DNA from: Alphaproteobacteria bacterium
Lineage (GTDB): Bacteria; Pseudomonadota; Alphaproteobacteria; MPNO01; UBA2964
Direction: 5' to 3'
Length of the DNA: 64,000 nucleotides
Assembly (NCBI GenBank): GCA_012103315.1
Contig: WLWZ01000001.1
Coordinates: forward strand, 806,001 to 870,000
A model generated the notes under the pieces. That model had not been told where the DNA came from. It was given only the letters and a program-made list of their open reading frames with translations, and did no database searches. This document shows positions 18,191 through 27,311 of this stretch, in pieces. A program made the position numbers and the translations under genes. Every line of letters begins with the position of its first letter. Within the stretch, counting starts at the first letter, position 1.

Positions 18191-20923
18191 CTATGCGTCT
18201 TTACTCAATATTGCAGCCCGTAGCTTGTCTGGTGTACAGGGTGCGTGAGTAACCCGAACACCTGTTGCGTGATGTATGCCACCAAATATTGCGGGGGCCG
18301 TTGCACAAAGAGCTGGTTCTCCGATGCCCTTTGCCCCCCAAGGACCAGTTGGTTCAGGGTCTTCGATTATATAGGTCTTAATATCCGGAATATCACCAAA
18401 GGTTGGCATCAAATAATCGTGCAAGTTTTCGGTGCGGCCGGGAATGTATTCTTCCATGAGCGCGAGGCCTAATCCCTGAGCGACACCACCATGGATCTGA
18501 CCTTCGACTTGCTGCGGATTCAAAGACTGTCCGACGTCGTGAGCGGCGGCTATTCGGACAACTTTAACAGTGCCCAACTCTATGTCGACTTCGACATCAG
18601 CTATTTGCGCAGCAAATCCGTATGTACCATAGGGTTTGCCCTGACCGTTTTCATCCAATGGTTCGGTGGGGGGGTCAAAATATCCCTCGCCGCGCAATAC
18701 TTCGCCGTTCTCTGTTGTTGGTAATGTAGAGAGGTCAATTTCACGCGACGTGTCACCTTCTTGAACAACAAGCTTGCCTGTTCCGAATTCAATCGAGGCG
18801 TTCTCACTTACATTTGCGAGTCGTAAAATTTGACCGCGCAAATCTTCTCCAGCCAGCTTCACGGCGTTACCAGAAACATAGGCTTGTCGCGATGCTGAAC
18901 TTTTTCCGGCATCTGCAGTGAAGTCGGTATCGCCACAAACAAGGTTTAATTGATTGAGGGCTATACCAAGGCCGTCAGCTGCCGCTTGCATCATCGTTGT
19001 ATTGGTCCCTTGCCCGATATCCTGTGCGCCGGAGTAGAGCGTTACGATACCTTCTCCCGTTAGACCGATATGCATTGTGGAGGGGTTGGCGATCGAGGTG
19101 TTACCACAGCCATACCACATACAGCCGACGCCAACGCCGCGGCGCCTTTTCGTATTAGTGGCATTATGGTTTTCTGCCTCAGCACGCCATGTCTTCCAGT
19201 CACCGCGCAATGCTTCGAGACATTGATCGAGCCCGGCACTTTCCAATTTTTGACCGGTCGCCGTTTCTTGTCCTTTACGTATTGCGTTGATATGGCGGAA
19301 TTCGAGTGGGTCGATGCCGGTTTTTTCCGCCATCATGTCCATCAGCGAGTCGTGGGCAATTGCAGCTTGTGGAACGCCGAAACCTCTGAAGGCGCCGGCG
19401 GGGGTTTCATTGGAGAAGAAAGCCTGTGATTCTGCACGGACATTTGGCACGAAATAGGGGCCCGTTGCATGAATTGGTACGCGGTCCTTAACAGTCAGTC
19501 CCCAGGAAACATAGGCGCCGGTATTAAAATCACCATTAAATTCATAGGATTGGAGCTTGCCGTCGTTGCTGCAGCCGTATCGCGCGGTAATCCGTGATGG
19601 ATGGCGTTTGGTCGACGCCGCCATGCTTTCAAGTCGGTTGAACGTGCAGCGGACTGGTCTATTGAGTTTCCAGGCGGCAATGGCGACAAGAGGCTGAACG
19701 GTTTGATCGAGTTTGCCGCCGAAACCGCCGCCGCAGGCGGTTGGGATGATACGAACATCTTCAGGGGCTAATCCCATGATGATCGCTACCTCGTCACGAT
19801 CCATGTAAGGGCTTTGGGTAGTGACAGTTATTTCGATGCGGTCACCGACGCGCTGCGCCCAGCCAGCTTCGGGTTCAATGTAACCGTGCTCAACGAAACC
19901 TGTCGCGAAAGACTCCTCAAAGATAGCTGCGCTGTCGGCAAATCCTTTTTCGATATCACCTTTTAGTGTCGTTCCATTCGCAAGGATATTGCCGGGTCGA
20001 TCATCGTGGAGCTGCGGGGCATCATCGGCAACTGGCGGTCCGAAACCTTGAACGGCTTCTTGTTCTTGCCACGAGATAGGAAGTTCATCGTCGCGTATAG
20101 CAGCAATAGTGTCTGCATCACCGACCAAAGCCACCACTGCCTCACCCCGATAGCGGACAAACCCTTCGGCGAGGACAGGTTGATCTTTGACGTCAGGATA
20201 GATGCCAAACCCGTTGAGGCCGGGAACATCTTCGGCAGTCAATATGTCGACCAGCCCTGGATACTTTTCTTTGATGGGTTCGAAATCACCCAGAGAAAAT
20301 GTCGCTCGCCAATAGGGGGAGCGCACAGCGTGAAGCCATAAAGCATCCGGCGGTGCCTCGTCAGCACCATATATCTCAGTGCCGTTGACCTTTTGCTCTC
20401 CATCTAATTTTGCAGCGCGTGCCCCAACGGCTTCGCCGATTTCTGGTTCGATGATATTCGCGGCCGCAGTATCTCCAAGGTTGAGAATAGCGTCGACGAT
20501 CTTGCGATAGCCGGTACAACGACACAGCACTCCACCGAGGGCATCGTAAACATCATCTTCTGAGGGATTGCTATTTCGGTCGAGCAAGTCGCTGGCCGCC
20601 ATTAGCATGCCAGGTGTGCAGATGCCGCATTGTGCCGCGCCGTATAGATGAAATGCTTCTTGTAGGTCGTTTAAAGCACCGTTTTCGGAGAGGCCTTCGA
20701 CGGTATCAACCGCTGCGCCGTTTGCCTGCGCGATAGGGACGAGGCAAGAGCATACCTGACGGCCATCTAGGCGTACGGTGCAAGCTCCGCAATCGCCAGC
20801 ATCACAGCCAATTTTGGTGCCGGTAAAGCCAAGATCATCGCGCAAGACGTGCGCCAAGCGACGAACAGGCTCTACATCAACCTTGGTCTCTTTGCCGTTC
20901 AATGAGAAGTTAACTTCGGTCAT
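18191..20923 (-). CDS. Molybdenum hydroxylase, 2Fe-2S and molybdopterin subunits fused
   Basis: 910 residues. Residues 1 to about 155 are the iron-sulfur subunit: CDAGDCGACTV plus a later Cys for the plant-type cluster, then CGICTPGM and CRCTGY for the second cluster. From about 165 the xanthine-dehydrogenase-type molybdopterin subunit follows, with ACGGGFGGK, GAFRGFGVPQ, GQGTNTTM and the catalytic Glu in GAKGIGEPAL. The enzyme hydroxylates a heterocycle or aldehyde with water. Small and large subunits are usually separate genes. The start overlaps the FAD-subunit stop by 4 bases, giving a complete three-domain hydroxylase. Substrate unknown. Confidence 0.92.
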   Translation of the reverse strand: MTEVNFSLNGKETKVDVEPVRRLAHVLRDDLGFTGTKIGCDAGDCGACTVRLDGRQVCSCLVPIAQANGAAVDTVEGLSENGALNDLQEAFHLYGAAQCGICTPGMLMAASDLLDRNSNPSEDDVYDALGGVLCRCTGYRKIVDAILNLGDTAAANIIEPEIGEAVGARAAKLDGEQKVNGTEIYGADEAPPDALWLHAVRSPYWRATFSLGDFEPIKEKYPGLVDILTAEDVPGLNGFGIYPDVKDQPVLAEGFVRYRGEAVVALVGDADTIAAIRDDELPISWQEQEAVQGFGPPVADDAPQLHDDRPGNILANGTTLKGDIEKGFADSAAIFEESFATGFVEHGYIEPEAGWAQRVGDRIEITVTTQSPYMDRDEVAIIMGLAPEDVRIIPTACGGGFGGKLDQTVQPLVAIAAWKLNRPVRCTFNRLESMAASTKRHPSRITARYGCSNDGKLQSYEFNGDFNTGAYVSWGLTVKDRVPIHATGPYFVPNVRAESQAFFSNETPAGAFRGFGVPQAAIAHDSLMDMMAEKTGIDPLEFRHINAIRKGQETATGQKLESAGLDQCLEALRGDWKTWRAEAENHNATNTKRRRGVGVGCMWYGCGNTSIANPSTMHIGLTGEGIVTLYSGAQDIGQGTNTTMMQAAADGLGIALNQLNLVCGDTDFTADAGKSSASRQAYVSGNAVKLAGEDLRGQILRLANVSENASIEFGTGKLVVQEGDTSREIDLSTLPTTENGEVLRGEGYFDPPTEPLDENGQGKPYGTYGFAAQIADVEVDIELGTVKVVRIAAAHDVGQSLNPQQVEGQIHGGVAQGLGLALMEEYIPGRTENLHDYLMPTFGDIPDIKTYIIEDPEPTGPWGAKGIGEPALCATAPAIFGGIHHATGVRVTHAPCTPDKLRAAILSKDA

Positions 20924-21759
20924 TTGTCGGCCACCAGTTCTTCAACGGCACGTCGGACCAACGTCAAAGCAGCATCACGGCGATATTCGGCGCTGCCTCT
21001 GACATCATCTATAGGTGCCAGCTGGTTCAAATGGCTTTCAGAAACGAGGTCGCCGATACCTGCGGCAATGGGTTGTCCGACCAACGCTCTTTCCAGCATA
21101 TGCAGACGTTTTGCGGTCGCCGAACAGGAGCCAACTGCAATTCGAATGGCTCCAACATTACCGTTATCGATTTCGACGACGGCGGCGACCATCACGATTG
21201 AAATTACTAGATATTTGCGGGCGCCAAGCTTCAGAAATGTCGATGTTGCGGGGTGATCTGGTTTGGGTATCCGAAAGCCGGTGACAATTTCATCGCTGGC
21301 GCAGCGGGTCTTGCGATTGCCCATGATGAATTTTGCGAGCGGCATCGAATGCTCGCCGCGGGTTGATGCGAGGACAATGTCGGTATTCAGCGACAACAAT
21401 GGTGGGATTCCGTCGGCGGCGGGAGACGCATTACAAATATTTCCTGCGATGGTGCCCGCATTCTGTATCTGGACCCCACCAACTTCGCGTGCCGCAAGTT
21501 TGAGCCCGTTAAAGTAATTAGGGAGAGCGGTCTCAATGATATCCGTCCAGCGAGTAAGTGCACCTATATGAAAGTGATCGTCTCGCTCGCTAATCCCACG
21601 CAGGCCGGTAATACCGGTGATATCAAGAATATTGTCGTCGAGTGGTTTGCCGACACGCGCCGGATAATAGTCAGTACCGCCTGCTAAGACGAAAAGATTG
21701 TTCTCAGAGAGGGCCTGTACGGCCTCATCAACGGATTTAGGCTGCAGATATAAGGTCAT
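20920..21759 (-). CDS. FAD-binding subunit of molybdenum hydroxylase
   Basis: 279 residues of the CO dehydrogenase flavoprotein (CoxM/XdhB) type. Marks are LAGGTDYYPARVG near residue 27 and AGNICNASPAADGIPPLL near residue 110, both FAD-contact motifs, followed by the C-terminal CO-deh-flav domain (LKLGARKYLVISIVMVAAVVE). It transfers electrons from the iron-sulfur clusters to NAD or another acceptor. It is first in the operon, with 4-base overlap with the fused 2Fe-2S/Mo gene, and its start is 125 bases from the divergent enolase-superfamily gene. Confidence 0.9.
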   Translation of the reverse strand: MTLYLQPKSVDEAVQALSENNLFVLAGGTDYYPARVGKPLDDNILDITGITGLRGISERDDHFHIGALTRWTDIIETALPNYFNGLKLAAREVGGVQIQNAGTIAGNICNASPAADGIPPLLSLNTDIVLASTRGEHSMPLAKFIMGNRKTRCASDEIVTGFRIPKPDHPATSTFLKLGARKYLVISIVMVAAVVEIDNGNVGAIRIAVGSCSATAKRLHMLERALVGQPIAAGIGDLVSESHLNQLAPIDDVRGSAEYRRDAALTLVRRAVEELVADK

Positions 21760-21884
21760 GGCTAATTATACTGTAGCGTATCAGGCATAAAGAAAACCCG
21801 GTGCGGCGATTATTCGCGGAGAAGTTTGACAGGCCTGTGCTGACTGACCAGACTTCTTACCATCTATATCAACAGGACAGTTCA

Positions 21885-23051
21885 ATGCCCGCTATCAAAC
21901 AGGTTGATGTCATTCATGTCGCGTTGCCAACGCGCCGAGAGCATAAATGGACCGGCCTAACCGAGCCTATCGGTGGTTATATCCTGGTTCGAATACACAG
22001 TGATGACGGTACGGTCGGCTGGGGTGAAGCGCCGGCACTGAAAGATTGGGGCGGTGATTACGGCCGCTATTTTGGTGAGTCTCCGGGGACAACCAAATTC
22101 GTTGTTGAGAAATACCTGACGCCGGCGGTCATTGGCTGTGAAGTCGGCAATATTGCTGATCTACATCAACGCATGGACGCAATCGTCAAAGGTTATCCTT
22201 ATGCCAAAGCGGCAATGGATATCGCCGCTTATGATTTAGCGGGGCGAACGGTCGGCGTGCCGGTGTGGCAATTGCTCGGTGGTAAAGTGCGTGACCGGAT
22301 ACCCGTGACGCATTCTATCGGCTTGCTGGATATCGATTTGGCGGTTGAAGAATGCAAGCAGGTCGCTGATGAAGGTATCAAAACGATAAAAATCAAAGTT
22401 GGTGTTGATCCTGAGCGAGATGTTGAGATTGTCAGTCGTGTCCGCGCTGCGGTGGGTGATGCGATGGATATCTGTGTCGACGCCAATTGTGGGTATGCAA
22501 CACCGCGCGATGCCGTGCGGATTATTCGCATGATGGAGCAATTTCGTCTCAAATATGCTGAACAGCCGGTGGAAGGTATCGATCGGATTGCCGAGGTGAC
22601 CCGGGTGCTTGAGACCCCGGTCATGGCAGATGAGAGCGCTTGGTATGCACGCGACGTGCTCGAAATCTTTGAGAAAAAGGCTGCCGATATTGTCTCCATT
22701 TATACGACGAAGCCAGGTGGACTCTACGGCGCGATGGAAGTCGCGGCGGCGGCACGTGCGGCTAAGTTTCTCTGTAATGTGAATGGGTCCGTCGAGACGG
22801 GTGTTGGTAATCTCGCCAATATCCATCTAGCGGCGGCAGCGATTCCGGCGACATTGTCTTGTGTTGTGCCAGTCTCGATGCCAACGGAATTCCAAAGCGG
22901 CAATGTCGGTGGGATTTACTATATTGATGATCTGATTACCGAACCGTTCGTCCTGGAGGATGGTTGCGTTGTTGTACCGGACGGGCCTGGCTTTGGTATC
23001 GACGTTGACGAAGATAAGATCGAAAAATATCGCGATACGTCTCTGCAATAG
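21885..23051 (+). CDS. Mandelate racemase/muconate lactonizing enzyme family protein
   Basis: About 388 residues. The ATG at 21885 (MPAIKQVDV) follows an agga; 28 extra codons upstream are open but lack family similarity. The N-terminal capping domain is followed by the barrel with the KxK motif TIKIKVG (catalytic Lys), metal ligands in VDANCGY, EQPVEG and ADES. The enzyme abstracts a proton alpha to a carboxylate: racemase, dehydratase or cycloisomerase. It is first of a plus-strand unit with a VOC gene and a metallo-beta-lactamase, divergent from the molybdenum hydroxylase operon; a joint catabolic role is likely, substrate unknown. Confidence 0.88.
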   Translation: MPAIKQVDVIHVALPTRREHKWTGLTEPIGGYILVRIHSDDGTVGWGEAPALKDWGGDYGRYFGESPGTTKFVVEKYLTPAVIGCEVGNIADLHQRMDAIVKGYPYAKAAMDIAAYDLAGRTVGVPVWQLLGGKVRDRIPVTHSIGLLDIDLAVEECKQVADEGIKTIKIKVGVDPERDVEIVSRVRAAVGDAMDICVDANCGYATPRDAVRIIRMMEQFRLKYAEQPVEGIDRIAEVTRVLETPVMADESAWYARDVLEIFEKKAADIVSIYTTKPGGLYGAMEVAAAARAAKFLCNVNGSVETGVGNLANIHLAAAAIPATLSCVVPVSMPTEFQSGNVGGIYYIDDLITEPFVLEDGCVVVPDGPGFGIDVDEDKIEKYRDTSLQ

Positions 23052-23068
23052 AGAGTGAGGATGAGCTT

Positions 23069-24043
23069 ATGAATATTGTTGGCCTGCAATCCGTGATTTA
23101 TGGCGCGGAAGATGTCGAGGCGGCGACTCAATTCCAGGAGGATTGGGGGCTGGAACTGGTCGAAAAAAGTGAAGCCGGTTCTGATTTCAAGCTTCCCGAC
23201 GATACATCGGTTCATATTCGTAAAATTGACGATGACAGCCTGCCGCCGCCGTCGGTTCCGGGGTCGACAGCGAGGGAAGTTATCTGGGGGGCTGCTGATA
23301 AAGAGACCCTGGACACCATTGGCGCGGAACTTTCCAAAGATCGGGAGGTGACGGTCGATTCAGAGGGCAGCTTGCATAGCTATGACGACCTTGGGTATCG
23401 GATTGGCTTTCAGGTTACGACTCGTGACATCAAGCCTTTGGACTTCCCGGACAGCAATACGGTTGGAAATGCCGCACGGGTCGATGAGCGGGCAGACGTC
23501 TTTGCGCGAGGTCTGGTGAAACAACAGCGGATGTTTCATGCGGTGTATTGGGCGCCTGGCGATGCGGCTGCTGCAGCAGAATTTTATCTCAACAGGCTTG
23601 GGTTCAAGCTGACATAGTCGCTTCTCGGCAAAAATTTCTTCATGCGGTGCGGCGGGTCTAACGATCATCACAATCTGTTTTTCGAAAATGGTGGTGACAA
23701 TTTTGGCTTTCAGCACGTTGCCTACGAAGTGCAGGATAGTGATGCAGTGCTAAAATGTGGCACGCATATGGAAGAGCAGGGTTGGCAAACACAGCTCGGT
23801 CCGGGGCGGCATTATTTTGGTTCTGGTTGGTTCTGGTATTTTTGGAACCCTGCCGGTGGTCTCATCGAAACCGGTTTCGACTCAGATTTTATCAGTGCTG
23901 ATTGGGAACCCTTACATCATGAGACGATTCCACCCGAAGCGTCTCGCCCGTGGATGGTTCGGCGGGAGGAAATAGGCAAACCAGTGGCTGAAGGCGAGTG
24001 GCCAACGTTAGTTGATGGTAATGTTCTCCCAGCAGGAGCTTAG
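23069..24043 (+). pseudogene. Two-domain VOC protein interrupted by an in-frame TAG
   Basis: One reading frame from 23069 to 24043 with a single internal stop TAG at 23615-23617. Before it: a vicinal-oxygen-chelate module and the start of the second one (MFHAVYWAPGDAAAAAEFY, LGFKLT). After it, in the same frame: SLLGKNFFMRCGGSNDHHN, then FGFQHVAYEVQDSD and a C-terminal ETGFDSDF. The pieces join into one glyoxalase/extradiol-dioxygenase-like protein of about 324 residues with one residue (Glu, Lys or Gln by one base change) replaced by stop. It may be a true nonsense mutation, read-through or sequencing error. The gene sits between the enolase-superfamily and metallo-beta-lactamase genes. Confidence 0.85.
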
Positions 24044-24052
24044 GTAACAAAG

Positions 24053-24925
24053 ATGAAACCACTCACCCTTGGAGATGTCACGGTAACGAGTGTCGTAGAG
24101 CGCGATGGTCCCTGGCGACCGCCCGAGATCATGTATCCGACCTGTGATAAGGAAACAGCGCTGGCACATCTCAAGAAGATGGCACCGTATGTTTATGATG
24201 CGGCACAGAACATGTTGGTCATCACCTATCAGACCTACATTGTTCGTACGCCGCACCACACGATCCTGATTGATACCTGCTTGGGTGAAGATAAGGGCTA
24301 TGGCCCACCGCATGATTTCCCCAAGCAGCCCTGGCTCGATGGCATGGCAGCCAACGGGTTGAGTTTTGAGGATATTGATTATGTCTTTTGTACCCATTTA
24401 CATATTGATCATTGTGGGTGGAATACCCGTCTGATTGATGGTCGTTGGGTGCCGACTTTTCCTAATGCGAAATATATATTCAGTCGCAAGGAATACGAGA
24501 CTTGGGAAGAGGAAACCAAGAAGGGTGCGCATCCGCCAGGCAATGTCTGGTCGCAGAACTGTCTGCCCATTGTTGAAGCAGGACAGGCGATGCTTGTTGA
24601 CGACGATTTCATGTTGGATGACACGATTTGGCTCACGCCGACACCGGGCCATTCACCGGGTCACGTCTGTGTTAATTTGAAATCTGGCGGAAAGCGGGGC
24701 TTGTTCTCCGGGGATATGATGCATCACGCACTGCAATGTGTTGAGCCAGACTGGTCATCGTGCTTTTGCTGGGATGCGGAACAGTCTGCGCATACACGGC
24801 GCAAGGTTCTGGACTCCGTTGCCGATACCAACACGGTAGTATTGCCAGCGCATTTTCCCGGCCCGACAGCGGGTCATGTTGTCGGTGACGGTGATAGCTG
24901 GCGGTTTAAGTTCCTCGGGGAATAA
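24053..24925 (+). CDS. Metallo-beta-lactamase-fold hydrolase
   Basis: 290 residues. The metal-binding HxHxDH motif is THLHIDHCGWN at about residue 110; the other ligands lie in GHSPGHVCV, FSGDMMHH and LPAHFPG, so both metal sites appear complete. The overall layout (N-terminal GDVTVTSVVERDG, long insert) resembles lactonase/AttM-like hydrolases. No signal peptide is visible, so it is probably cytosolic. It begins 9 bases after the VOC gene and likely hydrolyses a lactone or ester made by the preceding enzymes; that is inference. Confidence 0.88.
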   Translation: MKPLTLGDVTVTSVVERDGPWRPPEIMYPTCDKETALAHLKKMAPYVYDAAQNMLVITYQTYIVRTPHHTILIDTCLGEDKGYGPPHDFPKQPWLDGMAANGLSFEDIDYVFCTHLHIDHCGWNTRLIDGRWVPTFPNAKYIFSRKEYETWEEETKKGAHPPGNVWSQNCLPIVEAGQAMLVDDDFMLDDTIWLTPTPGHSPGHVCVNLKSGGKRGLFSGDMMHHALQCVEPDWSSCFCWDAEQSAHTRRKVLDSVADTNTVVLPAHFPGPTAGHVVGDGDSWRFKFLGE

Positions 24926-24946
24926 TAACCGACAACCCGGTGGGCC

Positions 24947-25705
24947 CTAAATAGCGTTATAAGCACCGTCGACGAAGCAATCATTGCCGGACATAAAGCT
25001 TGATTCGTCGCTTGCGAGGAACACGGCTGTCTTGGCAATTTCTTCTGGTTGACCGAGACGGGCCGCGGGTAAATGCGGCCGATGTCGGTTTATAACGTCA
25101 TCCATGTTTTTATTGGCGACTAGTAGGCGCGGTGTCTCAATGGGACCCGGCAGGATGGAGTTGGCACGGATGTTGTCTTCGGCATAATCGACCGCTACTG
25201 ACTTCGACAACATCCGGACGGCACCTTTTGATGAGCAATAGGCTGGGCGTTTCTTTGCCGCGCGAGCACCGTAGATCGACGATATGTTGATAAACGATCC
25301 GCTGCCCGCATTCTTCATATGCGGGATGGCATATTTGGTGACGATAAACATCCCAGTGATGTTGACGTCGAAAGTCTTACGCCAGAGATCAACATCAAGC
25401 TCGTGTAACGGTAATAGCGGATCTGTGTAAGCCGCAGCGTTAAACACCACATTGAGTTTGCCAAAAGTGGAGATTGTTTCGTCAATGGCGGCTTTAACGG
25501 CGTCTTCATCGGTGACGTCACAGACAATGGCGATGGCTTTGCCACCTGCCGCTTCTATGTCGGCAGCGGTTTGATTAACGTTTTCCTCGACGATGTCGAC
25601 GCAGGCAACAGCGGCACCTTCCGAAGCAAATATCCGGGCAGTTGCCCCGGCGATTGCACCGCCAGCAGCAGTGACAAAGGCTACTTTCCCTTTAAGACGT
25701 CCCAT
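24947..25705 (-). CDS. SDR oxidoreductase, tandem copy 1
   Basis: 252 residues, the last of three consecutive paralogous SDR genes of identical length. Rossmann start VAFVTAAGGAIAGATAR lacks the standard TGxxxGxG glycines (Ala at each). The catalytic residues are a Ser in NISSIYG and Tyr/Lys in PAYCSSKGAV; the NAG position reads FNAAAYTD. The C-terminus (FLASDESSFMSGNDCFVDG) is typical of the FabG-like classical SDRs. It lies 14 bases behind copy 2 and is convergent with the metallo-beta-lactamase gene. Substrate unknown. Confidence 0.88.
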   Translation of the reverse strand: MGRLKGKVAFVTAAGGAIAGATARIFASEGAAVACVDIVEENVNQTAADIEAAGGKAIAIVCDVTDEDAVKAAIDETISTFGKLNVVFNAAAYTDPLLPLHELDVDLWRKTFDVNITGMFIVTKYAIPHMKNAGSGSFINISSIYGARAAKKRPAYCSSKGAVRMLSKSVAVDYAEDNIRANSILPGPIETPRLLVANKNMDDVINRHRPHLPAARLGQPEEIAKTAVFLASDESSFMSGNDCFVDGAYNAI

Positions 25706-25719
25706 CTCAATTCTCCCGA

Positions 25720-26478
25720 TCAGAATGCCGTATAGGCAGCATCAACCACCATATCCGCCCCAGAGGTGAAGCTGGCATCGTCGCTCGCCAGGAATAAGGC
25801 GGTCTGTGCGATCTCCTCTGGCTTGCCCAGGCGTTTTTGATGCAATCTCGGGCCGTGCCGTTCAATTACCGCTTCAATCGAAGGATTTCGAGCGAGCAGC
25901 CGAGGTGTCTCAATGGGACCCGGCATGATCGAATTCGCACGGATGTTGTCGACTGCATAATCAACCGCGATGGATTTTGACAGCATGCGGACACCGCCTT
26001 TGGCGGCGCAGTAGGCCGGACGCTCTTTGGCGCCGACGACGCCGTAGATTGACGAAACATTGATGATTGAACCGCCACCTGCTGCTTGCATTTGCGGGAT
26101 GACGTTGCGGGCAACAATAAACATACCAGTCAAATTGACATCGATGACTGATTTCCACATATCGAGCGGCATATCGGCGAGCCGATGGCGTTTTTCCGAA
26201 TAGGCTGCGGCATTGAAACAGACATCTACCTTACCAAACTCGGCAACGGTCTTATCGACTGCAGCTTTAACAGCATCGTCGTCCGTCACATCACAGGTGA
26301 TCGCGATGGCCTTGCCGCTGGCTGCGTTTATGTCGGCAGCGGTTTGACTGACGTTTTCTTCAACGATATCGACACAGCAGACGGCAGCACCTTCCGCGCC
26401 AAATAACCGCGCCGTTGCACCGGCGATGGCGCCACCTGATGCAGTGACAAAGGCAACTTTTCCATCAAGTCGTCCCAT
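25720..26478 (-). CDS. SDR oxidoreductase, tandem copy 2
   Basis: 252 residues; closest relative is copy 1, with nearly identical segments such as GAVRML/GGVRMLSKS and DNIRANSI. The cofactor motif is VTASGGAIAGATAR, again without the classical glycines; the catalytic set is SSIYGVVGAKERPAYCAAK (Ser, Tyr, Lys). NAG position FNAAAYSE. It is part of the four-gene minus-strand unit VOC-SDR-SDR-SDR. The high similarity to copy 1 suggests a recent duplication with divergence in the substrate loop (residues about 185-210). Confidence 0.88.
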   Translation of the reverse strand: MGRLDGKVAFVTASGGAIAGATARLFGAEGAAVCCVDIVEENVSQTAADINAASGKAIAITCDVTDDDAVKAAVDKTVAEFGKVDVCFNAAAYSEKRHRLADMPLDMWKSVIDVNLTGMFIVARNVIPQMQAAGGGSIINVSSIYGVVGAKERPAYCAAKGGVRMLSKSIAVDYAVDNIRANSIMPGPIETPRLLARNPSIEAVIERHGPRLHQKRLGKPEEIAQTALFLASDDASFTSGADMVVDAAYTAF

Positions 26479-26513
26479 TTTATTTTCTCCTTATTGCGTA
26501 GCCAGGTGTTGTT

Positions 26514-27272
26514 TTATACTGCGGTGAAGCCGCCATCGACGAAGACGTCGGATCCGGTCATGAAGCTTGATTGGTCACTGGCAAGGAACGCTGCCGCATT
26601 GGCGATGTCCTCTGGTTGTCCCAAGCGTCCTATGGGGTGCAACGGCACCATCTTTTCGCGAACTTTCTCCATCGTTGGCGTGCGCGCTAGAAGCCGATTG
26701 GTCTCAATGGCACCTGGGAGAATACTGTTCGCCCGAATATTATCATCGGCGAAATCCAGTGCGATCGAGCGGGTCAATTGGCGGACCGCGCCCTTTGTTG
26801 CCATATAGGCGGGGCGTTGTGGCCAAGCGATATGACCAAAGGTCGAGGAAATATTGATAAATTGTCCACCGCCCGCTGCCTGCATATGCGGGATCGCATG
26901 TTTGGCGACCAGGAACATGCCAGTAAGATTGACATCCATGACTTCTTGCCATGTTTCGAGCGGCATATTGGCGACAGTGTGAAGCGGTTCCGATGCAGCA
27001 GCGGCGTTAACGACAACGTCCAACTTGCCGAATTCAGTGGCTGTTTCGTCTACCGTTTTCCTGACGGCATCCTCATCGGCGACGTTACAAATTCTGGCAA
27101 TTGCCCGGCCCCCAGCAGATTCGATATCAGAGGCGGTTTGCGCGACTGTTTCCTCCTTGACATCGACACAGCAGACCGCGGCACCTTCGGCGCCGTATCT
27201 GCGGGCGATTGCACCGGCAATTCCACCGCCGGCCGCTGTGACTAGCGCGACCTTTCCATCAAGCATTCCCAT
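26514..27272 (-). CDS. SDR oxidoreductase, tandem copy 3
   Basis: 252 residues and the first SDR of the triplet. The cofactor motif reads VTAAGGGIAGAIAR, retaining one more glycine than its neighbours. Catalytic residues are Ser in NISSTFG and Tyr/Lys in PAYMATKGAV; the NAG position is VNAAAASE. It is more divergent from copies 1 and 2 than they are from each other (for instance STFGHIAWPQ against SSIYG). Separated by 35 bases from copy 2 and by 39 from the upstream VOC gene, which fits one transcript. Confidence 0.88.
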   Translation of the reverse strand: MGMLDGKVALVTAAGGGIAGAIARRYGAEGAAVCCVDVKEETVAQTASDIESAGGRAIARICNVADEDAVRKTVDETATEFGKLDVVVNAAAASEPLHTVANMPLETWQEVMDVNLTGMFLVAKHAIPHMQAAGGGQFINISSTFGHIAWPQRPAYMATKGAVRQLTRSIALDFADDNIRANSILPGAIETNRLLARTPTMEKVREKMVPLHPIGRLGQPEDIANAAAFLASDQSSFMTGSDVFVDGGFTAV

Positions 27273-27311
27273 ATTTGTCTCCCTGTTGAGGCCGAAGCCT
27301 TTTCTTATGTC

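Noticed and set aside
22229..22826. Minus-strand ORFs of 156 and 196 codons
   Set aside because: Antisense to the enolase-superfamily gene; composition is that of a mirrored coding frame.
23069..24043. TAG as a genome-wide recoded sense codon
   Set aside because: Several intact neighbouring genes end naturally with TAG, so only a local event is supported.
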